DNA of 38,405 nt, taken from JANMZO01 sp031383405 (GTDB taxonomy: Bacteria > Actinomycetota > Acidimicrobiia > Acidimicrobiales > JANYDT01). A model generated the notes under the pieces. That model was given only the letters and a program-made list of their open reading frames with translations. It did no database searches and had not been told where the DNA came from. Positions 1-6,554 of the stretch are shown here, piece by piece; position 1 is the stretch's first letter; each line of letters starts with the position of its first letter. Both the position numbers and the translations under genes were made by a program. The DNA is taken from the NCBI GenBank assembly GCA_031383405.1, contig JANMZO010000207.1:1-38405 (forward strand). The letters are read 5' to 3'.

Positions 1-313
1 CCAGGGCGGCCTCGGCGACCTCGGCGAGCGTCGGGTCCCCGTGGGCACTCGCTGCGGCGTTCAGGTGCTGACGGGTGAGTCGGCCCGCTTCCCATTCGCT
101 CCGGAACCACGAGCGCGGCATGGTGAGTCGTGTTCCGGCGAGCGTGCCGAGCGTTGACGCCGCTTGTCGGGCCGACTGCTCCCGCCAACCCCAGTAGGGG
201 TTGACAGCGATGAACTGATCCAGCGGCCAGGTGGGTGCGATGCGAGCGCAGGCCGCATCGATATCGGCGATGGCGGGGTGGGCCGGGGCTTCGGGTGCGG
301 TGGTGGTGTTCAT
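1..313 (-). CDS. dabA: DabA, inorganic carbon uptake subunit (5' part only)
   Basis: This is the N-terminal part (about 104 codons) of a gene that runs off the left edge of the window. The reading frame from the ATG at 313 stays open and encodes a segment with 'WPLDQFIAVNPYWGW' about 30-45 residues in, which is typical of the start of DabA (DUF2309/UPF0753, PF10070), the zinc-containing cytoplasmic subunit of the DAB bicarbonate-accumulation system. Its ATG overlaps the TGA of the upstream dabB gene by four bases (ATGA), so the two are co-transcribed and probably translationally coupled. The zinc-binding residues lie beyond the window and cannot be checked. The identification rests on the N-terminal motif together with the NuoL-like partner; the pairing is the classic dabB-dabA arrangement. 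Confidence 0.82.
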   Translation of the reverse strand, partial: MNTTTAPEAPAHPAIADIDAACARIAPTWPLDQFIAVNPYWGWREQSARQAASTLGTLAGTRLTMPRSWFRSEWEAGRLTRQHLNAAASAHGDPTLAEVAEAAL

Positions 314-2013
314 GCCGGTGCTCCGGTGTTCGTGGTGGCGCCAAAGTTGAGGTCGGGGTTCACAACGGAAGCAGTCGCCCCGACCGTCGTGGTGTGGGTC
401 CGTAGCATCGGGAGGCCGGACGGGATGGGCAGCGGAGCCGATCGGGGTTTGGTTGCGGGGGGTTTCCACAGGCCGAAGGTGATGCGCGTGAAGGCCTCGT
501 CGAGAAACAGCCCGCCGTAGATCCAGGGGTAGATCCGCTGTTGCAATCCGCGCGCCGGGGCGGTCGCTATCACCGCCTGCACCATGAACAGCGCCGAGAA
601 GGCGACAGCGACGACGATGAGCAGGAAGGTTGGAGCCCGGGCGTCGCCAGGTGCCAGATGTCTGAACAACTCGTGCAACCCGAAGTAGGCGGACGGGACC
701 GCAAGCATGCCCGCAGCGAGGCCCGGTAGGGCCAGACCCTTGACCCGCGAACGAGGTGTTCCCGAGAGAGGCATCAACGGCACGAGAGCCAATCCCACGA
801 TGCCCCCCAGTACCCAGATGGTTGATGGGAGTTGCTTGGCGAACGGCAGCAGGCTCCATGCGTATCCGGCCACCACCGTTGCGGCCAGCGCAAGAACCAT
901 CCCGATGACGAGCGAACCGGTTCCCGGTGCGACAGCCTTGGCGGCGAGCTGTTTGCGTTGGGTCTGGCGGACCGTTCCCCCGGCTCCGAGAAATGCGTGC
1001 GCTTTGTAGAGCGAGTGGGCCAACAGGTGCAGGAGGGCCATTTCCCACGCACCCAGGCCGCATTGCATGAGCATGAACCCCATCTGTGCGCATGTCGACC
1101 AGGCCAGCGAGACCTTGCTGCTGATGCGGGTGGTCATTACGAGCGCGGCGAGCACCGCGGTGGTCGTTCCGACGGCGACGAGGAGGGTTCGGGTCTCCGT
1201 GGCCCGGTCGACCACAGGTGCGAAGCGCAGCAGGATGAAGCCACCAAGGTTCACGACGCCAGCGTGGAGCAGGGCCGAAACCGGCGTCGGGGCCTCCATG
1301 ACTTGAATGAGCCAGCCGTGGAAGGGGAGTTGGGCGCACTTGAGAAGTGCCGCAAGAGCGATGAGGAAGATGCCGAACCGGGCACCGGCCGAGAGTTCGG
1401 GCGATGTGGTCACCTCGGCGACGATCCGGTCGATCCGAAGAGTGTCGAAGGCGAGAGCGAACACCACGACCGCTCCTAGCATGCACGTATCGGCGATCCG
1501 GGCTACAAGGAACTTCTTGTGGGCGGCCGCCACAGCCGCCGGCCGGTCACCGAAGAACGTCAGCAAACCGTGCAGGGCAAGACTTGTCAGTGTCCAGGCC
1601 AGGGTGAGCGCCAGAAGATTGTTCGCGACGATGACCATTCCCACAGCGGCGAGCGTCGCCATCATGCGCTGGATGTATCGCTGTTCGTGGGGGTCCCCAC
1701 GAACATATGCACCTGAGTACCGGATGCACACCCAGCCGACGAAGCTCACGAGGATAAGCACCACCGACCCCACCGGGTCGGTTCGGACAAATGCGTTTGT
1801 CCGATCCTCGGTGAACAATCTTGCCATCGCCGCCGTAACGGCGAACGCAAGCATGCCGGTTGTCGCCGCCCGGGCCGCGCGCCAACTGCTGGAAATCGAT
1901 CCCGCGTGACGGATCAACGCAGCCGAGCCGAGGGCGAGAACGGTTGGCGTCAGGAGCAGAGCACTCTGCCAGATTGGGAGGGTGGCGGATGGCATCGCTA
2001 CGGCGATCGTCAT
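310..2013 (-). CDS. dabB: DabB, NuoL/MrpA-like proton channel subunit of the DAB carbon uptake system
   Basis: A 567-residue polytopic membrane protein of the proton-conducting antiporter-like family (PF00361). Many hydrophobic segments run through the protein, and the central 'LPFHGWLIQVMEAPTPVSAL' stretch is the family hallmark; the HSLYKAHAFL segment carries the Lys/His residues of the proton path. In DAB systems DabB couples proton flow to hydration of CO2 by DabA, giving cytoplasmic bicarbonate. The length fits DabB and is shorter than true respiratory NuoL, and no other nuo genes are present. A GGAG lies nine bases before the ATG at 2013. The gene overlaps dabA by four bases downstream. 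In a heterotroph such a system would supply bicarbonate for carboxylases; this role is inference. A standalone Mrp or NuoL-type subunit is the alternative but is unlikely given dabA. Confidence 0.88.
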   Translation of the reverse strand: MTIAVAMPSATLPIWQSALLLTPTVLALGSAALIRHAGSISSSWRAARAATTGMLAFAVTAAMARLFTEDRTNAFVRTDPVGSVVLILVSFVGWVCIRYSGAYVRGDPHEQRYIQRMMATLAAVGMVIVANNLLALTLAWTLTSLALHGLLTFFGDRPAAVAAAHKKFLVARIADTCMLGAVVVFALAFDTLRIDRIVAEVTTSPELSAGARFGIFLIALAALLKCAQLPFHGWLIQVMEAPTPVSALLHAGVVNLGGFILLRFAPVVDRATETRTLLVAVGTTTAVLAALVMTTRISSKVSLAWSTCAQMGFMLMQCGLGAWEMALLHLLAHSLYKAHAFLGAGGTVRQTQRKQLAAKAVAPGTGSLVIGMVLALAATVVAGYAWSLLPFAKQLPSTIWVLGGIVGLALVPLMPLSGTPRSRVKGLALPGLAAGMLAVPSAYFGLHELFRHLAPGDARAPTFLLIVVAVAFSALFMVQAVIATAPARGLQQRIYPWIYGGLFLDEAFTRITFGLWKPPATKPRSAPLPIPSGLPMLRTHTTTVGATASVVNPDLNFGATTNTGAPA

Positions 2014-2119
2014 GAAAAAGTGCTCCTGATGGGTGGACCATCTGATTCTGACGGGTGACCATCATTCTGTATAAATCATTGCGCAGCGCGATTAGTTGAA
2101 AACGAATGATCGGAGTTCG

Positions 2120-2360
2120 GTGTCCGCCCTCGATCTTCATCATCCGCACTTCTTTTGAGCGGTTGGAGTAGCAGGCAACCTCACCCGAACGGCAACTCAA
2201 CCTCATGTGTCGCAGTCCGCACCTGTCCACCCAGATGAAGCAGTTGAAGGATCAACTCGGGCGTCCGTTGTTCGAGTGGACGGGTCGCACCCTGACCCTA
2301 ACCACCCTGACCCTGACTACCCGATATCACTCGCGGACCACGCAGTCATCAAAGATAGGC
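2120..2360 (+). pseudogene. remnant of a LysR-family (NhaR/CbbR-like) regulator divergent from dabBA
   Basis: Reading rightwards from a GTG at 2120 (CGGAG five bases upstream), broken frames spell a LysR winged-helix start. 'SALDLHHPHFF' is followed by an in-frame TGA at 2156-2158 where LysR proteins of this type usually have Trp. The frame then continues as 'AVGVAGNLTRTATQPHVSQSA' minus its last residues up to about 2221, shifts by one base, and resumes as 'LSTQMKQLKDQLGRPLFEW' and 'TGRTLTLT' (2223-2300s). A second shift near a small duplication of CCTGACCC (2289-2316) leads to 'DYPISLADHAV'. The effector domain is missing because the convergent neighbour ends at 2371. One nonsense codon, at least two frameshifts and a 3' deletion make this a decayed gene rather than a sequencing slip. 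LysR genes of this type often sit next to dabAB. Confidence 0.75.
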
Positions 2361-2370
2361 GTCTGGCGGC

Positions 2371-2985
2371 CTAGGGTCGATCGGGGAATTGCGGCCCCGT
2401 GGTGCGGGTGCGTTTGAGTTCCCAGAAGCCCGGAACCGTGGCGACCGCGATATACCCGTCCCACAACTGGAGCGAAAGTTCCGGGCTCGGGACTGATGTG
2501 ATCACCGGTCCGAACAGGGCAACCTTCTCCCCATCGGCGTTCTTGAACGCGATGATCGGCGTACCCACGTTGTCCCCGGCGAGGGCGATACCGGCGTCCA
2601 TGCGCGTCCGGATTTCTGCGTCCCATGACTCGTCGTCGAACGCCGCCGCATGCGATGCGGAAAGGCCGACGGCACCGAGCGCCTCAGCGGCCGTGAAGTC
2701 ACGGTCCTTGTCGTGGTGGATACGGCGTCCGTATTCCCAGTAGAGGGACTGAACGGCTGCCTCGCCGTCCGTGCTACGGACCGATTCGAGAACCCGGAGC
2801 AGGCTGTGGGTGAACTCGACCGGCTTGCGATGGGCCGAGTCTTCAGCCGGATTGTTCTTGAGCAACAGGCTTATCGGCTGCCAGGTGATGTTGATATCCC
2901 GGTGCGGTTGAACAGCATCGACGACCCAACGGGCCGTCACCCAACACCACGGTCAAATAGGATCGATCCAGAATTCAATGTCCAC
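2371..2985 (-). CDS. DsbA-family Rv2466c-like thiol oxidoreductase, candidate selenoprotein (in-frame TGA at the catalytic Cys)
   Basis: Reading from the GTG at 2985 (the frame is closed by TAG four codons upstream) gives 204 residues, close to the 207 of the mycothiol-dependent nitroreductase Rv2466c. Residues 5-17 read 'FWIDPI-stop-PWCWVTARW', where family members have FWxDPxCPWCW; the single TGA (2953-2955) falls exactly on the first, nucleophilic cysteine of CPWC. The rest of the frame is intact, with family features such as 'ITWQPISL', 'TPIIAFKN' and 'GPVITSVP'. Bases just after TGA can fold into a 9-bp hairpin with a GUU loop (see the separate entry). I read this as selenocysteine insertion (UxxC). 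The alternatives are a fresh TGC-to-TGA nonsense mutation or a sequence error. A start at the GTG at 2940 would remove the active site. The protein would be cytoplasmic and reduced by mycothiol/mycoredoxin; no selA, selB, selC or selD is visible here. Confidence 0.72.
2919..2939 (-). promoter_or_regulatory. candidate bacterial SECIS hairpin after the in-frame TGA
   Basis: On the minus strand, bases 14-34 after the TGA form U-G-A-C-G-G-C-C-C paired with G-G-G-U-C-G-U-C-G, nine base pairs including two G-U pairs, closed by the three-base loop GUU about 23 bases after the codon. Published models of bacterial SECIS elements call for a short apical loop with G in its first two positions, located roughly 16-37 bases after UGA; this hairpin meets both. 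High-GC coding sequence forms hairpins easily, so this is supportive, not decisive. Confidence 0.5.
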
Positions 2986-3070
2986 GGCTGCAACCTAGCC
3001 GCTCCGCTTACCTTTTGTGAGCGTCTCGGCGGCCGCTCTCGAAATTGGCGCGTGAACGTGGCCCCGCTCG

Positions 3071-4306
3071 CTACAGGAGCTGCAGCAAGTGATCGGCGAA
3101 CAGCGGTGCGGTCGTGAATTTTCCCGTGTCGATCGAGAAGTAACCGTCGTGCGCATGAACTCCGACGTCGAAGCGTTCGTGAATTTCACTGCGGGGGTCG
3201 TCGATGTCGGTTTCGCCCCAGCTGAAGATGGCTCCGGCATCGACCTTTTTTATCGTCGCCTCTTCAAGACCGGGAACCGCGAACGACAGCTCTTTGACGA
3301 CCCGCTCGGCGAGATCGTGTGCAAGCACCGGATCCGGCCGGCCTTCGCAGGGAGCGTTCCAGCTCGACGGTGGCTGCAACTCTGACGTCCACCCTTGGAT
3401 GCTTACCGGGTAGTACGACAGATAGGTCAGGCCGTTGCGGAACGTGACGATGTCGCCATACGGTCCGAGCGCGAATGTCATGGGTGGCATCTCCGACAGG
3501 TGGTCCGGCAGATCGACGAAGACCCGGTACTTGAGGCGATGCACCCATGGTCGGTCGTAGGAAATGCCCATTGTCTGGTCGATTGCCAGGCGACCGTCCC
3601 ATAAACAGTTCACGACGATGTCGGCATTGAAAGAAACATCAGACTGGTCAGGACCGATACATTGCACCATAAAACTGTGTGGTCCACGGGAAACAGCCAT
3701 AACAGTGTGGTTGTAGCGGCGGGTAATCTCATCGTTGTCGTTGAACCGATCGCGCATCCAGCCATTCATCAAATCCCGGTCGAGGGCGACCTCAAGGGTG
3801 TCGGCGAGAGGTGACGCATACCTGCGCGACAGTTCGGGAATGGAAGACGATTGGGATTCCGTCCAGATTCGGCCCGGCTGGGTGCCGAGGTAGTTCAACG
3901 AACGGTCCTCGGACAATCTGTCATAGAGAGACTGCACGTTTTCGTAGTGACTGAGAATCTCATCGCCGGTCAACAACGATGTCGTGCCGAGGCAGTACGC
4001 GAAGGCTCTCGTCGAAAACTCGGCCCACGGCATTGCTTCTCCGAACCACCCGTCGACGAGATTGGAGAACCGGAGCGCACCCTGCATCAGCAGTTCCGCA
4101 GTTCGCATCGACCTGTCGTTGGCGAACAGAAATCCAAGGTGCACTTTGCCCTCGTTCCGCAGGCTGGTACGCAGGAGCGCGTTGGGGCTGCGGTCGATAA
4201 CGGTGACGCCGTATCCGCGTCGGTGCAGCGCGAGACTTGCGCACACCCCCTGCACCCCGGCGCCGAGCACTATTGCACGTTTCCGGGCTTCGCGTCGCGT
4301 TCGCAC
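3071..4306 (-). CDS. FAD-dependent oxidoreductase (DAO-like)
   Basis: A 411-residue flavoprotein. The dinucleotide-binding motif 'AIVLGAGVQGVCASLALHR' begins about ten residues from the chosen GTG (4306), followed by 'VTVIDRS' with the acidic residue that ends the second strand of a Rossmann fold. Starts further upstream would add an Arg-rich segment before the motif and would cross the divergent gene. 'NEGKVHLGFLFANDRS' (residues ~55-75) and 'FSIDTGKFTTAPLFADHLL' near the C-terminus resemble amino-acid/sarcosine oxidase type enzymes (FAD_oxid DAO family). A TATGGT box lies eight bases before the start, and the gene diverges from the glycosyltransferase with only 29 bases between them. Substrate unknown; the pairing with a glycosyltransferase suggests a role in modifying a surface sugar, but that is only a guess. 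The region looks slightly less GC-rich than its surroundings. Confidence 0.75.
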   Translation of the reverse strand: MRTRREARKRAIVLGAGVQGVCASLALHRRGYGVTVIDRSPNALLRTSLRNEGKVHLGFLFANDRSMRTAELLMQGALRFSNLVDGWFGEAMPWAEFSTRAFAYCLGTTSLLTGDEILSHYENVQSLYDRLSEDRSLNYLGTQPGRIWTESQSSSIPELSRRYASPLADTLEVALDRDLMNGWMRDRFNDNDEITRRYNHTVMAVSRGPHSFMVQCIGPDQSDVSFNADIVVNCLWDGRLAIDQTMGISYDRPWVHRLKYRVFVDLPDHLSEMPPMTFALGPYGDIVTFRNGLTYLSYYPVSIQGWTSELQPPSSWNAPCEGRPDPVLAHDLAERVVKELSFAVPGLEEATIKKVDAGAIFSWGETDIDDPRSEIHERFDVGVHAHDGYFSIDTGKFTTAPLFADHLLQLL

Positions 4307-4323
4307 GGTCGGGAACCATACCC

Positions 4324-4329
4324 TACGAT
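4324..4329 (+). promoter_or_regulatory. -10 box TACGAT for the glycosyltransferase gene (leaderless)
   Basis: TACGAT fits the actinobacterial TANNNT -10 pattern and sits six bases before the GTG at 4336. Transcription would then start at or next to the start codon, in line with the lack of a usable Shine-Dalgarno sequence. Confidence 0.45.
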
Positions 4330-4335
4330 CAGGGC

Positions 4336-5283
4336 GTGGTACCTGTCGTGTCAGTGATCGTCGCGGCCTACAACCGCAGTGGGATGCTGAGACACGCGAT
4401 CGAAAGCGTCCGAAACTCAACGTTCACAGAATGGGAGCTTCTCGTCATCGGTGACCATTGCACGGACGACTCCGAAGCGGTCGCGCTGTCGTTCGGTGAT
4501 CCCCGGATCCGGTTCGTGAACCTTCCGGAAAACTCCGGCGGCCAGTCGGCCCCGAACAACGTTGGCGTCGAACTGGCCCGTGGCGAGTTCATTGCGTTCC
4601 TCAACCAGGATGACCTCTACCTTCCCGAGCACCTCGGGCGGAGCGTGGACCATCTGAGGCGCAGCGGGGCCGACTTCGCCTGGACGGCGGCCGCGAGTCT
4701 TGTGCCTGCGTCGGAAGCGCAACTGAAGGCGGGCGACTGGACGTGTGAGGTGATCGGTGTACCACCGCGGATGGTGTTCGAACCTCTTGTGTTCCTGGTG
4801 GCTTCTACGTGGATCATGCGTTGCGAGACATCTCGGAAGGTGGGCTCGTGGAAGCCGGCCGACCATGTGTTCACCACGCCTTCCCAGGACTGGCTTCTTC
4901 GGGCGGGCAAGAGTGGAATACGGATGGATTTCATTGCGAATATTTCTGTGCTGGTGATCTTTTCCGGTGCGAGAAAAGGATCATATAGTTCGGCGGAATT
5001 CCCTGAACATGAGTTCTTTTCGAAACAGATCGGGTCGAATCCTCATTTCCGTGAAGACCTGTTCCACAGGTGTGCCGTAAACCAGTGCCGGAAATACAAC
5101 GACCACTATTGGTTCGATCCGGTACCGATGAGGCTGGCACGGGTGGTTGTGAGAACCGTTCAACGAACGGCGGGGCGGATGGGTTCGCACCCTCATGCCC
5201 CGGCGAGTTTTCTGCGCTTCGGATGGCGCGGTGGACGCGTGCGCTACTTGCGGCGGAAGGTCGGGTTGGACCCTCTCGAATGA
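4336..5283 (+). CDS. family 2 glycosyltransferase
   Basis: A 315-residue GT-A fold enzyme. The N-terminus 'VVPVVSVIVAAYNRSGMLRH' is the standard GT2 nucleotide-sugar binding start, followed by 'GDHCTDDSEAVALSF' and 'NVGVELARGEFIAFLNQDD', where the final QDD is the metal-binding DXD-equivalent. It should transfer a sugar from a nucleotide donor to an unknown acceptor at the cytoplasmic face; there are no membrane spans. The start chosen is the GTG at 4336, right after the TACGAT box; a GTG at 4348 is also possible but would shave the first strand. The C-terminal 50 residues are Arg-rich. It diverges from the FAD oxidoreductase and ends at a hairpin shared with the convergent thiolase operon. 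No other polysaccharide genes are nearby. Confidence 0.85.
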   Translation: MVPVVSVIVAAYNRSGMLRHAIESVRNSTFTEWELLVIGDHCTDDSEAVALSFGDPRIRFVNLPENSGGQSAPNNVGVELARGEFIAFLNQDDLYLPEHLGRSVDHLRRSGADFAWTAAASLVPASEAQLKAGDWTCEVIGVPPRMVFEPLVFLVASTWIMRCETSRKVGSWKPADHVFTTPSQDWLLRAGKSGIRMDFIANISVLVIFSGARKGSYSSAEFPEHEFFSKQIGSNPHFREDLFHRCAVNQCRKYNDHYWFDPVPMRLARVVVRTVQRTAGRMGSHPHAPASFLRFGWRGGRVRYLRRKVGLDPLE

Positions 5284-5285
5284 GT

Positions 5286-5302
5286 CCTCCGCAGTTCGGA
5301 GG
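5286..5302. terminator. hairpin between convergent genes
   Basis: CCTCCG-CAGTT-CGGAGG, a perfect 6-bp stem three bases after the glycosyltransferase stop and between two convergent genes. There is no T run, as is common in high-GC actinobacteria, so the terminator call is moderate. Confidence 0.5.
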
Positions 5303-5360
5303 GGGTGAGATTTCCAGCCCGGTGATGAGCGGTCACACCAGGTCGGCCCGAAGATCCGGT

Positions 5361-6554
5361 TCAGCCGAGGGCGTTGCCGAGGATGGCGATAAACGACACC
5401 ATCTCACCCGGGTAACCGCCCAGGTTGTGGGTGAGCGCCAGGCCGCGACCCGCAGTGGCGATCCTACGGTTCTCCGGAGCCAGGCCGCGAAGCTGCAGCC
5501 ACGCTTCGTACATCATGCGAAGCCCCGATGCGCCGGTCGGATGACCGAAGCTCTTCAGCCCACCGTCGGGGTTCACCGGGAGAGTGCCCGTGAGGTCGAA
5601 TGTCCCGTCGAGACACGCCTGCCACGCGGAACCGCGTTCGGCGAATCCGAGGTCCTCCATCAGCACCATCTCCGTTGGGGTGAAACAGTCGTGCACTTCG
5701 GCCATGGCGAACTGTTTGAGCGGATCGGTGATACCAGCCTGGGCGTAGGCGTCACGGGCGGTGGCCACGCACTCCGGAAACGTTGTGTAGTCATACGACG
5801 GGTCACCAAGGCCCTCGCCGTTGCCCGCCACAAACGACAGCGCCTTCACGTACAACGGTTTGTCTGTGTACTTATGGGCATCTTCGGCGCGCACGACAAT
5901 GGCTGCAGCGGCCCCGTCGGCGACACCGGCGCAGTCGAATACGCTGAGTCGACCGGCCACGTTCGGCATCGCGCAGATGGATTCAGCCGACATTTCCTTG
6001 CGGAACTGGGCCTTCGGATTGCGAGCACCGTTGTAGTGGTTCTTCGATGCGATGCGGGCTGCCACCTCACGAATCGTGTCTTCATTCACCCCGTATTTCC
6101 TGGCGTACGCCGGGATCACCATCGAGAACATGGCTGCAGCGGTGAGCGTCCTCTGGGTGCCATCACCGGGAATGGGAAACGCGTTGAGGCCGGAGTACCC
6201 GCCGTCTTTCACCTTCTCCACGCCTACCGCCATGGCCGAGTCGTAGGCCCCGCTCGCCACGGCGTAGCAGGCCTGCCGGAGTGCTTCGGAACCCGTGGCG
6301 CAATAGTTCTCGACCCGGGTGACGGGCTTGTCGCGCAACTTCAACGGACGCGCCAGAGCAATGCCGCTCATGGCTGACTGCGCAGTTCCGAACCAGTACG
6401 CGTCGATGTCGTTGCGATCGACGTGCGCGTCGGCCCATGCCTCGTTGGCAGCGGCGATCAACAGTTCGTCGATGCCGGAATCCCAGTGTTCGGTGAACGG
6501 CGTGCAGCCCATGCCGACAATCGCGACCCGGTCTCTGATTCCATGCGATGCCAT
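5361..6554 (-). CDS. thiolase-like lipid-transfer protein (SCP-x/Ltp type acetyl-CoA acyltransferase or aldolase)
   Basis: A 397-residue thiolase-fold protein of the SCP-x/Ltp branch. 'NYCATGSEALRQACYAVASG' (residues ~83-102) holds the nucleophilic cysteine, 'EVHDCFTPTE' the family HDxF segment, and 'GGLKSFGHPTGASG' the catalytic histidine near residue 340. The second, C-terminal cysteine of classical biosynthetic thiolases is absent: the end reads 'LALTHNLGGYPGEM', as in Ltp-type enzymes that cleave branched or steroid-derived acyl-CoAs, some by retro-aldol chemistry with a DUF35 partner. Here the gene upstream encodes just such a DUF35 domain. The ATG shares one base with that gene's TGA (TGATG), so the two are coupled. 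Thiolytic versus aldolytic activity cannot be told from sequence alone. Confidence 0.85.
   Translation of the reverse strand: MASHGIRDRVAIVGMGCTPFTEHWDSGIDELLIAAANEAWADAHVDRNDIDAYWFGTAQSAMSGIALARPLKLRDKPVTRVENYCATGSEALRQACYAVASGAYDSAMAVGVEKVKDGGYSGLNAFPIPGDGTQRTLTAAAMFSMVIPAYARKYGVNEDTIREVAARIASKNHYNGARNPKAQFRKEMSAESICAMPNVAGRLSVFDCAGVADGAAAAIVVRAEDAHKYTDKPLYVKALSFVAGNGEGLGDPSYDYTTFPECVATARDAYAQAGITDPLKQFAMAEVHDCFTPTEMVLMEDLGFAERGSAWQACLDGTFDLTGTLPVNPDGGLKSFGHPTGASGLRMMYEAWLQLRGLAPENRRIATAGRGLALTHNLGGYPGEMVSFIAILGNALG

Noticed and set aside
832..1479. Long open frames on the strand opposite dabB, and similar frames opposite other genes (for example 18517-19785 and 27220-28728)
   Set aside because: They are antisense shadows typical of GC-rich DNA: rich in Arg/Gly/His, no recognisable domains, fully overlapped by well-supported genes.
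310..2013. Respiratory complex I subunit NuoL
   Set aside because: No other nuo genes are present, the protein is short for NuoL, and it overlaps a DabA-type gene.
2371..2940. Start of the DsbA-like gene at the GTG at 2940, avoiding the TGA
   Set aside because: This would remove the strand and active-site motif that define the family and leave a 189-residue protein without function; the codons before it are clearly coding (FWIDPI...PWCW).
2120..2985. TGA read as an amino acid throughout (genetic code change) to explain both the LysR TGA and the DsbA TGA
   Set aside because: TGA is the plain stop codon of many intact genes here (for example dabB, ipdA, ipdB, fadE30) including overlaps that depend on it. 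The LysR remnant also has frameshifts, so its TGA is decay.
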